Shown here: one piece after another, positions 47,515-58,941 of the stretch
Layout: the number at the start of each line of letters is the position of its first letter
Position numbering within the stretch: the stretch's first letter is position 1
DNA from: Rhododendron vialii
Taxonomy: Eukaryota; Streptophyta; Magnoliopsida; Ericales; Ericaceae
Assembly: GCF_030253575.1 (NCBI RefSeq)
Contig: NC_080558.1
Span: forward strand, 2,800,001-2,864,000
Length of the DNA: 64,000 bases
Direction: 5' to 3'
Position numbers and translations under genes: made by a program
Notes under the pieces: generated by a model
Seen by the model: the letters and a program-made list of their open reading frames with translations, nothing else
Database searches by the model: none
What the model was told of the DNA's origin: nothing

Positions 47515-49062
47515 TTAAGATGTAACGTCAATGTTCTTTATTCTGTCAAATACCTGCATTGCGCTTTCAGTATCACCACACCTACGGAACATGCTAGCAA
47601 GGGCTTTGTTAAGCTTCAAGTCGCGATGAATCCCCTGATTTTCAATGCAACGGTAGATCCACTTTGCAAGATCAGGATCTCCCAAGTACCCACAGGCAGA
47701 AGCAATACTCGTCATTGTCACCTTGTTTGCTTTCACTCCTTCATTCTGCATTACTCTGAAAAGTTCTATTGCGTCGTAAAATAATCTCCCATGCACCAAA
47801 GCCTTAATCATGGTGCTCCACGTCACAACATCAGTCTCTGGCATCTCAGTGAACAATTCCCAAGCCGAATCCACATTGCCGTTTCTTGCAAAACCCGCGA
47901 TCAACAATTCTTGTTTTCCACAATTTGCATACATGTCGATAATGGCGTTACCAACAGTTTGCCAATCATCTAATCCATTCCTCATAACATAACCATGGCA
48001 CTGCCGTCCAAAGGCAAAATCGCCTAACTGTGAAATTGCTGACGCTACAGATATCATTGTAACCCTACCTGGCTGTATTCCTCGTTGAAACATTTCAACC
48101 AATATAGCAAGAGCTTCTCTTTCCATCCCCTGACACACGTAGTTTGATAGCTCAACATTGTACAATTCCAAGTTTTTATCAACACATTCCTCGAAAAGCT
48201 GTTTTGCTCTATCCGCGGCTCCACATTTAAAGTACATATGAATAAGGGCATTCACCACAAAAGTATTGGCCATGAGCCCTGTCTCGCTTATGTAAGCACT
48301 TACCCTCTCACCCAAATCCAAGTCCCTCAACTTTGCACAGGCCGATATTGCACCCGCCATGGTACCCGAATTGGGCTTAATACTTGCCTCAACCATATCA
48401 AAAAACAAAGAAACAGCCTCTTAAGGCTTGTCCCTCCGAGCACAACCACGAATCAAACAAGTCCACATCACGACATTTGTCTCGGACATTTCCTCGAACA
48501 CCTTTTTCCCAAAATCAATCTCCCCGCACTCAGCATGAAAATGAACCAGGCAGTTCTGGATAAACAAATTTCCCCCTAAACCATATTTCAAAACTGACCC
48601 ATGAAGCTGAATCCCCTCCCGAAAAAACGCTGCCTTTGCGCAGCCATTTAGAGCAAATCGAAAGGTATAGCGATCTGGGGTTAGACCTTTTCCAACCATT
48701 TGTGCATAAATCGAGATAGCTGCATCAACAAATCCAGCAGCTGAGTACCCTTTGATCAAAGAATTGAGCATGTAAAGTGAAACTGTACTACTTACATCAC
48801 CTTCGTATAACTCATAGGCCTTTCTTGCGTATTCTAAGCTCTGGGGAGTGGCTATTTCGGCATACGAAGATATTAGCTTGGTTAGCTCAGTAGGGCGGGT
48901 GTGATTGAGGCCTTTTCTTGTAATCTGAGCGTGTGATTGCTTGACTTCATTCATGTTTTTGCAAAGTCTGAATGACCCAGTTCTAGAAGGGTGTTTGGTG
49001 TTGTGTTCCGGTTGGTTTTGGTTTGTTAGAGTGAGAAAATGGGACAGGTCGGTGGCAGCCAT
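47515..49062 (-). pseudogene. broken PPR paralog (copy 3)
   Basis: The frame starts with MAATDLSHFL at 49062 and follows the YS1-like N-terminus closely to RRDKP. A TAA (48423-48421) then stands where the relatives have GAA (RP-E-EAVSLFFEM). The same frame continues to 47515, ending NIDVTS and TAA where the relatives have Trp (SSWTR). About 18 codons (ACRVFDRMSTKSVVSWNC in copy 4) are missing after CGKQEL. The E/DYW end is absent. With two nonsense changes and one internal deletion this is most simply a pseudogene, although the 213- and 297-codon halves are each open. Confidence 0.8.
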
Positions 49063-49758
49063 TGCTGTTAGGTGTCCAATGTTTCACCAAAAACCAACTA
49101 AATTTGCTGTCGGGTCTCTCTCTCTTGGGGTTGCCCTCGAGCACCTTCTCATGCTCCAAGATTTGATGGTAACTCCAGAATGCTGATATAACAAAAACAT
49201 AACGCCTGGTTTTCTTATAACTATCACTAACCGAAAAAATAGGAGTGGCGGCCAGGATGTAGCAACCCTGTACGAGCATGACCAAGGAGTTCATATCCGC
49301 TGGTAGAGCAGCAAACAAGCCGATCTCGAGTCAAGTTTTCTTAGGTTTGAGTCATACTTGAACTTGTTCACGAACTTTAACTAATAAGAAAAATTAGATA
49401 TTTATGCTCTCACACTACTTATGCTCTCACACAAGTTTAGAACTGCAAATAACGGTTCCGGTGATTTATCCATTTAATTTCGGGATACCTTTTAGGGGTA
49501 CATAGAATTATTGCAGTCCTTATGGGGCATTTGCTCAAAAGTATATACTATCAAATAACTATGCGTATTACATACTGTAGGTATATTTGTTAAGAACTTT
49601 CATCAAAATCAGCTCTCCATCTGTGCACAATAAAAATATTATTAACCCCTGCATATGAAATGAATTTGAATATGAGAGAAAAGAATAAGAGTTTCAAATA
49701 TTAAAGACACTATAGTGTGAGGCTGAGCCCTAATGTCATTCAAAACTTCGAACTCTTA
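49063..49758. other. spacer between PPR copies 3 and 4
   Basis: The right end of copy 3 shares GGTCTCTCTCTC...GGGGTTGCCCTCGAGCACC with the 5' flank of copy 1, so the promoter region was duplicated with the gene. Near 49695-49757 the sequence (TCAAATATTAAAGA, CATTCAAAACTTCGAACTC) matches the 3' flank of copy 2 at 42720-42778. No other gene is seen. Confidence 0.5.
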
Positions 49759-50010
49759 GAGCATCCACAATATAATAATCAAAATCAAAAGATTGCTAAA
49801 ATTAGCAATACGTGCTTAAAAAAGTGTTCACATTGTAATAATCAAAATTAGCAACTTCCTAACCAATAATCAAATTTGTGCATTTGAATAATCAAAAGTA
49901 ACAATGTGGGATTTTACATTGCTAACTTTAACAATCCTTTAAATGAAAAATCAAAAACTGACGTGGCAAATTTTGATTATTCACTTTTGATTATTACATT
50001 GCGGATGCTC
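49759..50010. mobile_element. PIF/Harbinger-type MITE inserted in the 3' end of PPR copy 4
   Basis: The ends GAGCATCCACAATATAATAA and (complement) GAGCATCCGCAATGTAATAA are near-identical inverted repeats. The insert of 252 bp is flanked by TTA on both sides (49756-49758 and 50011-50013), the 3-bp duplication typical of Harbinger/Tourist elements. PPR copy 2 keeps the empty site: ACTTCGAACTCGTATCATCTTGG there against ACTTCGAACTC-TTA-TCCTCTTGG here. The interior is AT-rich and non-coding. Confidence 0.9.
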
Positions 50011-51686
50011 TTATCCTCTTGGTCACTAGACGATTGGCGCTTGGGAATCTCATTCAAAATCTCTATTACTCGGGTCCAAGATGAAACGTCTATGTTCTTT
50101 ACTTTGTCAAACATCTGCATTGCGTTTTCAGTGTCGCCACACCTACAGAACATGTCAGCAAGGGCTCTGTTAAGCTTCAAGTCGCGATGAATCCCCTGAT
50201 TTTCAACGCAATGGTAGATCCACTTTGCAAGGTCAAGATCTCCTAAGTACCCACAGGCAGAAGCAATACTCATCATTGTCACCTTGTTTGCTTTCACTCC
50301 TTCATTCTGCATTACTTTGAAAAGTTCTATTGCGTCATCAAACAAGCTGCCTCGCACCAAAGCACCAATCATGGTGTTCCACGTCACAACATCAGTCTCT
50401 AGCATCTCATTGAATAATTTCAAAGCCGAATCCACATCGCCATTTTTAGCAAAACCTGTGATCAAGCAGTTCCATGAGACCACCGATTTGGTTGACATCC
50501 GATCAAAAACTCTGCAAGCCAATTCTTGTTTCCCACAACTAGAATACATGTCGATAATGGCATTACCAACAGTGTGCCAATCATCTAGTCCATTCCTCAT
50601 AACATAACCATGGAACTGCCGTCCAAAGGCAAAATCACCTAACTGTGAAATCGCTTTGGCTACAGATATCATTGTAACCCTATCTGGTTGTTGACCTCGT
50701 TGAAGCATTTCAACCAATGTAGCAAGAGCTTCTCTTTCCATCCCCTGACGCACGTAGTTCGATAGTAAAGCATTGTACGATTCCAAGTTTTTATCAACAC
50801 ATTCACCGAAAAGCTGTTTTGCTCTATCTGTGGCTCCACATTTCATATACATATCAACAAGGGCATTCGCCAAAAAAGTATTGACCGTGAGCCCTGTCTT
50901 GCTTATATAAGAACTTACCTTCTCACCCAAATCCAAGTCCCTCAATTTCGCGCAGGCTGATATTGCACCTACCAAGGTAACTGAATTGGGCTTAATACCT
51001 GCGTCAACCATCTCAAAAAACAAAGAAACAGCCTCTTTAGGCCTGTCCTTCCGAGCGCAACCACAAATCAAACAAGTCCATGACACGACATCTCTCTCAG
51101 ACATTTCATTGAACAACTTCTTCGCAAAATCAATCTCCCCACACACTGCGTAAATATGAATCAGGCAGTTCTGTATGCACAAATCTTCCTCCAAACCCAA
51201 CTTCAAAACTGACCCATGAAGCTGAATGCCCTCAAGAAACAAATCTGCCTTGGCGCAGCCACTTAGGACGAATCGAAAGGTATACCGATCTGGTGTTACA
51301 CCTTCTCCAACTATTTGTGCATAAGTCAAGATAGCTTCGTCAACAAATCCAGCAGCACAGTACCCTCTGATCAAAGAATTGAGCATGTAAAGGGAAACTC
51401 TACTCCTTCCATCGCGTTCAAATAACTCATAGGCCTTTTTCGCGTATTCCAAGCTTTCGGGGGTTGCTATATCGGCACACGAAGATATTAGCTTCGAATA
51501 ACTCATAGGCCTGTGACTGAGGCCTTTCTTTGTAATCTGAGCTTGCAATTGCTTGACTTCTTTCATGTTTTTACAAGGTTGTTTGGTGTTGAGTTCGGAT
51601 TGGGTTGGGGTTGTTAGAGTGAGAAGTGTGGAGTAGCTGGTGGCAACCATTGATGTTCGCGTCTCGAATGTTTTCCCAAACACCAA
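49977..51686 (-). CDS. truncated PPR paralog (copy 4) ending inside a MITE
   Basis: A single-exon open frame of 569 codons from 51686. By comparison with the relatives the real start may be the second ATG at 51647 (MVATSYSTLL). The PLS-type repeats follow the YS1-like gene to DVSSWTRVIEILNEIPKR, and the E, E+ and DYW regions are missing. The last residues (SIRNVIIKSE) and the stop are encoded by the terminal repeat of the MITE at 49759-50010; without it the frame would have continued for only a few codons to a TGA. No internal break is present. Function, if any, would be RNA binding without deamination. Confidence 0.72.
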   Translation of the reverse strand: MVFGKTFETRTSMVATSYSTLLTLTTPTQSELNTKQPCKNMKEVKQLQAQITKKGLSHRPMSYSKLISSCADIATPESLEYAKKAYELFERDGRSRVSLYMLNSLIRGYCAAGFVDEAILTYAQIVGEGVTPDRYTFRFVLSGCAKADLFLEGIQLHGSVLKLGLEEDLCIQNCLIHIYAVCGEIDFAKKLFNEMSERDVVSWTCLICGCARKDRPKEAVSLFFEMVDAGIKPNSVTLVGAISACAKLRDLDLGEKVSSYISKTGLTVNTFLANALVDMYMKCGATDRAKQLFGECVDKNLESYNALLSNYVRQGMEREALATLVEMLQRGQQPDRVTMISVAKAISQLGDFAFGRQFHGYVMRNGLDDWHTVGNAIIDMYSSCGKQELACRVFDRMSTKSVVSWNCLITGFAKNGDVDSALKLFNEMLETDVVTWNTMIGALVRGSLFDDAIELFKVMQNEGVKANKVTMMSIASACGYLGDLDLAKWIYHCVENQGIHRDLKLNRALADMFCRCGDTENAMQMFDKVKNIDVSSWTRVIEILNEIPKRQSSSDQEDKSIRNVIIKSE

Positions 51687-51741
51687 CTAAAAATAACTGA
51701 ATATCTTATCTCAACTTTAACTTCAATTTTTTGCCGGTGGC

Positions 51742-51746
<5 letters not shown>

Positions 51747-51792
<46 letters not shown>
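51747..51792. repeat. (CT)n(CA)n microsatellite upstream of PPR copy 4
   Basis: An uninterrupted CT run followed by CA repeats about 60-100 bp upstream of the start codon of copy 4. It is probably in its 5' UTR or promoter. Confidence 0.9.
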
Positions 51793-52493
51793 ACTGCCGT
51801 CGAGCAATTTCTCAAACTCCAAGAACCCTCTTCTCTTCTTTAGCAAGATACTAGGCGACCGGCTCGTGCTAGCACGAGATGTCTCATGCCTGTTATTGGT
51901 AGGACTGCACAAATAGGAGCAAGTAAATATTCAGTGATTTGCGTATAATATTCATACAATAGAATTCTATACACATCTAAAGACATGTAATAGGTATGTA
52001 GTTTTACATTGCCACTTTTCACTTACTGATACAAGGCAGACGATTTGTAGTGATCAGCGAAATCCATTCCAAGATGGACTTCTGCTGCAACTGAGCTCAC
52101 TTCCAGCATCCATGTCGCTGTATTGTGCTTTTCACTTACTTACACGAGTGCCATGAGGAGATTTATGCCAATTGAAAGCTACACTATTGGTCATCAAAGA
52201 AAACACCGCTTTTTCTGTTTGGTTGATGTTTCTAGAATAATAAAGCTTTTCCAAAACTTTATAGTTGACAAGCATTTTCTACAAAACCCTAAAGAGATGT
52301 TCACAAGTTTTCAAACATAACTTCTGCTGAAAAATAATAACATCCGAAATCTAATAGTTCCTTGTATTCAGAATAGTATCCTGCAAAACTGATTCTCAAA
52401 CCCCCACCAAACAGCCCATGTCAACTTGCGGGACTTAATAGAAATGATACAGATACATACGGACAAAATATGAAATAAACAGAGACGACTTAC

Positions 52494-54628
52494 CCATTAT
52501 TATTCCTTGAGCTCCTCTATAATATGAACTGGTTAATGTCCTGAATCGTTCCTGTCCAGCTGCAGAAAGAGAAATAAGAGAACTTTTCGAATACAAGACA
52601 AAACGTTTTAACAGTAGTCAAATCCAGAGAATCAAACACTGCGACATGCAATGCAAAAGAGCCAAATCGAACTCTTGCATTGAGATGAAAATTAACCTAA
52701 AATAGGAGAACCCAAAGCAAGGGAGGAAATCCTAACAAACAAGCCTTCTTTTGGTGAAATTGATGTTTTCAGTATTTTACAGCATGTAATAACAGTAATA
52801 GTAACACGCAAATGCATAATCCCTCTTTTTTTTTTCCTCCTCTTTTCCTCTGCACCATAGTGCCAAGTAAAATCCTCGACTCCCGATAAAAGGCGGAAAT
52901 GCTCTCTCAGTAACCTAGAATAGTTTCCACAAGGTAAAAAACCTATGCCTCCACGGTAACTAAATTGTGAATACACTACGGTGACTACAGAAAAGGAGAT
53001 AAACATTTTTAAGATCTATAAAAGTTGTGCATTTGAGCAACAACAAAGAGTTGACCTTTAACCCACCAACCCACTCTTCCCCATGAAGAACAAACCATGA
53101 AAGGCCAGAGTCGAGACTAATCAAAACCACAGCCCAACAGCCATCCAACAACACTCGAGTATCTGCTCTAATGGTTACAGTTGCCCCTGCTGGCTTGCAG
53201 GAAGAAAGAAATGTATTTCCTTCAAAGTTTTTAGATCTTCCTCCGACTTACCCGACCCATTTTACTTGACCAAAAATAATATACAGTTAAATTGTATAAT
53301 TTACACATTACGTACAACTCCCTTGAAGAAGCAATTCTCAAGGTATTAGATTGACAAGATCTTATCCGGGCACTTCTCAAGGTATTAGGTTGACCAGACC
53401 TTATCCATGCACAATCTTCATTCCTGTATTCCAAGACAACTCCAAGAAGTCTCTTGTAGACTTGCAGTTGAGAGCCTCAAAGAAAGCTGGCGTAAAACCA
53501 GAAGAGAGGGGAGGAAAACGGGGTAACAAGAGAAGAACAAGGAAAGAATCACAGAAGAGAGAACACTGCGGAAGAGAAAAGAGGATGATCCCGAACAATG
53601 TCCAATATGCAGTTTTCATATCATTTTTTTTTTCGGGATAAGTTGATATTCAGTTGTCATATCATAAATCTAAAAACCCTATTACATTGTCTACTACCAT
53701 TGCAAGCAATAAAGGAACAATCCAATAATGAAATATGGAGATTAAGGAACAGGTGGAATCCTAAAGATACTACACACCAAATTAATTCAAATTTCTAATC
53801 CAAGTAAAATCACAATCTTTATCCAAAGCCTTTGTTGTCCTTGCCAAAAGGTCAAACATACATACTCAAGCCCAATACGGTATAGAGTTCCTTTCAATCA
53901 ATTAATAACCCATGCCTAATATGCAAATTGCCACGCAATATCATGTCCCATGGGCGAGCGATACTTCTTCTCATCTCTTTCTTTGAATGAAGCTTTGTTA
54001 AAAAAAATTCATGTGGTTTGTGAACTCACACGCAATACAACTTAAGACTTTCATTATCGCAGCCAATTTAGACGGTTCAATACTTGCAGTTAGTTAATCG
54101 GATACGTGCAACAAATTTATAAGTATATTAGTGGCATTATACATTTTCATGAGTTTATTGACTTATTCAAAAGTATTCAACATCGAAAGCTACATCATAC
54201 TCATGACTATACATAAGTAAAAATCCATTTCATACAAATACAGGCACCACGCTCGCACAAACTCATAAACTTCTATTTCTCCTTCTAGTGTAGAATGAAA
54301 TTCAGATCAACAGAAATGCCAAAAACAAAGAACCAAAACAATTCAAATATGTTTGCATCCTTCAAAAAAAAAAAAAGCACACAATGTAACATTTCCTGAA
54401 GAGAAACCACATAGAAAAATTCGTGTCTGAATAAGCCATTAGTCTCATTTTGGAACTATCTTCCCCTTAATAAACCTTTTCCTTTTTCTTTTTCTTTCTC
54501 TTTTCCTATTTCTTTTTCTCCCCCGGGTTTGGGAGAAGAGGGCCCATGAGAAGCATTACCTATGTCCCAAATTGCAAGCTTCAACTTTTTACCCCCCATG
54601 GTAACATGTTTTACTTTAAAATCCACCA
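52494..54628 (-). pseudogene. fragment of a Rab GTPase gene (RABC/Rab18 type), two exons
   Basis: Two exons with good splice borders are visible. Exon 54628-54560 encodes VDFKVKHVTMGGKKLKLAIW-DI; exon 52559-52494 encodes (A)GQERFRTLTSSYYRGAQGII-M. They join in frame over a 2-kb intron. The sequence is that of switch I to switch II of RABC GTPases. The upstream exon with the P-loop (GDSGVGKS) and the downstream exons (NKxD and the prenylated Cys end) were not found between 51690 and 57000. Two conserved residues differ: the G3 motif reads WDIAGQE instead of WDTAGQE, and the codon joined at 54628 cannot encode the usual Gly before VDFK. Most likely a partial duplicate that has lost function. 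Confidence 0.7.
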
Positions 54629-55802
54629 CTATAAAATAAGAGAATCAATTAGCCAAAACATGAAATGTAGATAAATCATGCACAACTGATGAGAAGAACA
54701 ATTGGTACAGCTACCCCAATGATTTCATAACACTACTTTCATTATTGAACACTTAGCACAAACTTAAGCATTACAATCAGCAAATAAAGAACAGCCAGAT
54801 TACCCTGTGCAGTGTTTTATGTTAGTTGGTTGTGTTGTGTTTAATGTAGGTAGGTTAATGTAGTGAGGAGAAGGCGTTATATAACGTACATCGGTTGTAT
54901 TATTGACCATTTCTGTTGCAGTGATGTCGTAAAGATGTTCTGCTTTTTCTGCAAATGCAGTGGCAGGGATGAATCCAATTTGGTCTGCTATCTCCACATT
55001 GAATTTGAGCCTGCAGATAGTTTACATTTAATGAGAAGTTGTTTGCGCTAAACTCTGAACATGGGTATGATTGAATAGCATGTATATATCTTAGCAGCAG
55101 CGAGGGTTGTTCTTCTAGTGGTCAAGATGTCGGTAAAGCATTAGTTTAGTCTAGTCATTCATCAATAAGTTTTTTTTTTACTTAAGTACCAGCAATAGAG
55201 CAGAAATAAAGTGGACAGGTTACAGAGAGGTTTGGAATTTCTGCTACTGGTAATTGTGGCTAGTCCATGATTATCTTTTTTTCACGTAAGGTGCACAAAG
55301 GTCATCATCTACTATAGCAAAAACCTTTCAAACTTGTGATAATAACTCACATGGGTATGAGAAAAGGAGAAGAAAAGGGGGTTATCAGGAAGGAGCTGCA
55401 TATAGTGAGGAAGTAAAGTTTGACCCTTTGTATCTAAAGTTTGACCCTTTGTATCTAATATGCATCCACGTGTAGATTCAACCACTCATCAGAAAAAGGT
55501 CCAAAGGATGGAAGTGGGAAACCTAATTTCCAAAGGTTTCTACCGAAAGTCATCTCAGTTGTTAGTTATTAATGTGAAACCCACGAACTCCCTCCCCTCC
55601 TTTTGTCTAGAAACATCTGACGGAATTCACTCCCCATTTTAAAAAAACTTTGATTTATCCTTTTTTTATTTTCTGTAAGTTATAAGCCTTGCAATCCTAA
55701 TTCACATAAGAGACTTGGATTTTTAAGAGTTATGATAAGATATGAATGCGCTTGTGATTGGCTCCCGAGCCCGAGGCTCGGGATCTGATCCCCCCTTTGT
55801 CA
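54629..55802. other. sequence upstream of the Rab fragment, no supported gene
   Basis: This was searched on the minus strand for the missing P-loop exon without success. A minus-strand stretch at about 55013-54890 (LKFNVEIADQIGFIPATAF..., with an AG acceptor and a GT donor) looks exon-like, but I cannot assign it to a family. Short direct repeats of AAGTTTGACCCTTTGTATCTAA occur near 55415-55458. Confidence 0.35.
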
Positions 55803-55916
55803 ATGGCGTCAGAGAACGGAAACCCATCACCAGCTGCATCTCTGTCTCCACCACCACCACCTCTACCTGCGCCCCATGGTTTTATGCAAAAGTTCAAGCT
55901 ATACGAGACTTGATCG
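55803..55916 (+). pseudogene. isolated first exon of a SAC-domain phosphoinositide phosphatase, with nonsense change
   Basis: The frame from ATG 55803 reads MASENGNPSPAASLSPPPPP, LPAPHGFMQKFKLYET, stop, Ser, then a GT donor (TCG|GTACAT). Plant SAC2-SAC5 type proteins begin with a Pro-rich leader followed by FMQKFxLYETRS. Here the Arg codon CGA has become TGA. The next exons (KFYMIGRDK...) are not present downstream, so this is a gene fragment on the strand opposite the Rab remnant. It may have been brought in by a transposon or left by deletion. Confidence 0.7.
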
Positions 55917-57739
55917 GTACATCAATCTTCTTGCCCACTCTATTATCCTGTCTTGATTATTGCTTTGATGTAAAAATGGGATCTTTGGATTTCTTTTGGG
56001 ATTGGAAAATTGCATCATACTGGCAGTAGCAGTTTTTCAGAGATTAATTTGGAATTTTGGGTGTGACAAGGACCTAAACTAATTTAAGGTATTTTGCATA
56101 CAATTGACCTCAGTCAAGTATGTGTCGGATAAAAGTTGATCAACTGTTAGTTGTGTCATTGGTTTGTCGATGCTTGTTTTAAGTTTTTTGGATTTTCCCT
56201 TCTGCTGGCTGAGTAAAATTTTTTTTCAAGGGCAATCCCTAACCATAAGTTCAAGGGACAAGACAACAAAGCTCATACCCCCAAAGCTCCAGCGCATAAC
56301 TATGTTGATGGCTACGTTCACTGGGTTAGATAAGTAATGTAACCTGAGTTTCTGCTAACGGTTCCAGCAAAGTATATTCAATGATTAGCGGTATTCTCAA
56401 AACGTTTCCAGTCATAAATAAAACAAGTCCAGCCACACTGACATAAGCAACAAAAGGAAGCTAGCACACCGTAACTTTCCTCAAACACAAAAACAACCAC
56501 CCCAAAACATATGCTCATGACTCCAGTAATTAACCCATAACCACCGAAACCTTTGATTGTTCACCAATAAACCGCAGGAAACACCATTTGGCAAGTGCAT
56601 GGTGAAACGAAGAAACCCCCAAATCACAGTGAAGAAAATAAATTGGAAAAATCACAAAAATCAAGCCAAACCCTAGAAGGAGAGCAGGAGCCGCCGATCT
56701 AAGCAAAGAACAAAGCAACGAAATGAAGAAACCAGAAACCCACAACACGTCCCTAAATCGACATAGAAAAGAGAAGTCCAAGAAACAAGAACCGAACCTA
56801 TGGAACGAGTAACAACTGCTAATTTCACCATCGGATGAACGAAAGGAACATCAGCAAATCACGAAGTCTACGGCGAAGAACCTCCCAATAACGACTCACC
56901 GTCCATCGCCTAGGCTTCTTCTTCTCCCGTTCTTTTGTCGGTGTCTCCTATCTCTCTCTCTGCTCCAAGCCAGACGAAGGCAAGAAAAAGGCAAAACCGG
57001 AGACGTGGCTTGATCTAGCCCACGTTCTTCACATGAGGCGAATAGACGAAAATACCCTCAATGCCTAAACTAGTGGCTCCCCAATTGAAGGGCACAATTG
57101 GAAAAATTGGAAAAATTATGGCAAGCGTTCAATTGGCTTTTGTTCTCTTAGTTTTAAAGCTTAGATATCGATGAAGTTGATTTTTGGTGTGGATGAAGCT
57201 TTTAATGAGATATGAACAGTCTTAATTATTATTGTGGATCCGAGATGAGCTCACATGATGTGACATACTAAAAAGGGAAAGGAACTTGTTCATTAATAAA
57301 AAATGTTGACTAAAAAAGAGGTGGGTGACCGGAATGGAGCAACTCTCCATGTAAATGTAGTGGTGAAATCAGAATTTGGCCATGGGTGCGACAATTTCGA
57401 AGGGGAAGTGTATTGTCAAATAAGGCTTCACCTTGAGGTTTTTTTTTTTTTTTTTTTTTTGTGTGTTAAAAATAACAGATTTTTAGTTCAATTATATCGT
57501 GATCTTTAAATGAATATCATTGAGATATTACTTATATGATTCAAACAGTTAATTTTTCAAATTGCTAGTATTTCATTGTTTGTGTAAAAAATTAAGTTGT
57601 TCAAGCCTCAAAAAGTACCAAATCAACTTTCATTAGTACAATATAATTGTTTTTCGGAATGGGGATGGCACATGCCACCCACCCCCATTTACCTCCGCCC
57701 TTACCTCTATGGGCGTGTCGAATTTACCTCCGACTTTCA
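55917..57739. other. intergenic, with a possible promoter and first exon on the minus strand
   Basis: At 56906-56900 the minus strand reads ATGGACG followed by GTGAGT, preceded by a purine/pyrimidine-rich leader (GAGAGAGAGATAGGAGACACC) typical of plant 5' UTRs. This could be the old start of the Rab gene or of another gene, but no following exon was found. A T-run of 23 bases is at about 57440-57461. Nothing else is supported. Confidence 0.3.
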
Positions 57740-58025
57740 TTAAGGGCTTGATTCGACTTAGTTTGTTAGCAAACGAGTCAAGCTCAAAATCAAGTTTTAT
57801 GCCTGTTTAGTAAACAAGTTAGGCTCGAATTAGTTGTAACTCAACTCATATATAAAAGCTAGCTCATTTGTTGATGCTTAATTGGTTCATTAACATATGC
57901 TCATATAGTAAACAGGCTAAGCTCAATTATTTGGGCTAGACTCAAGTTCAAGCCAAGCTCGAGGCAAGATAGTTTTGAACCGAGCTTGAACACCTCAAAA
58001 GCTCATCTCGGCCCGTTAGCCCTAC
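57740..58025. repeat. dispersed repeat rich in AAGCTC/GAGCC motifs
   Basis: Alternating stretches (AACGAGTCAAGCTC, AAACAAGTTAGGCTCG, AAACAGGCTAAGCTC, CCAAGCTCGAGGC) resemble the block at 22790-23600. Both are probably remnants of the same non-autonomous DNA element class. Confidence 0.45.
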
Positions 58026-58941
58026 CAAGTCGTACTCATGGAGTCATGGGGCAGCATCAAGACAGGCTTGACTCATAAATTGACCAGCCTGGTTGAGGCT
58101 GGAAGACATGAGTATGCCCTAGCAAGTAGCATCGTCCAAAAATTTCAGACTCATATTCATCTGGGCACAAGATCGACGATTATTAGACATGAGTATTCTG
58201 TAGCATCGTCCAAAACTTTTGAGCTCGTATCCTTCTTCTCACTAAACCAGCCTAAGATTAATAGATGAGTACAGCGTCGTGTAAAAGCTTTCGAACTCAT
58301 AGCCTTTGCTGACACCACATGAGAAAAGCTCAATCAAAACTCTCACCCCCTAACGATAAATATCTCGTGCCAGTTGACTCATGAAAGGGAACTTCTATTT
58401 GAAATGAAATTAGATCCAGGCTATGGCCAACTAATAATGGTGAGACCGTGAGAGTCGAGACCACACTTTAGTACCATCCAATGATCATTTTCTAAATCAG
58501 TCACCAACTGCCTAAGCCTCGATCTGATTCTCTCACGAATACTACCATGGAACAGCGATGAAAGATCAAATTTACTCCTACAGGGACTTTTAGTCTACAA
58601 CTAACCCCCATTCACATCATATTGCAAGGGAATGTGTATGTGATGAATCTGTCGCATTTGACCACTTGGCCACTCTCCCCTTCCCCTCAATGAAAATGAG
58701 AATGGTGCAATATGCACAAGTTGACAAACTAGTAAAGAGGCAATAGAAAGCTCTTAACATGAGCAAAATAGATGAACGAAAAGGTCAAAGAAAGAGTGGA
58801 AAAGATTATAAAGAGACATAGAATAGAGTTTTTGTGGATAGGATGCACATAGAGCAAAACCAGATGAGAGGAAACTACTTTTATGCTTATAATCTAGAAG
58901 AAGTTCACGCGTTAAATCTCTCTCTCTCTCTCTCTCTGAAC

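Noticed and set aside
54890..55013. Exon-like minus-strand stretch (LKFNVEIADQIGFIPATAF...)
   Set aside because: It has an AG and a GT at the borders, but fits no Rab segment and no family I know. Other frames on both strands look equally plausible, so it was not annotated as coding.
56530..56781. 83-codon hydrophobic frame on the minus strand
   Set aside because: It would lie in the putative first intron of the old minus-strand gene, and no homology or splice support is seen.
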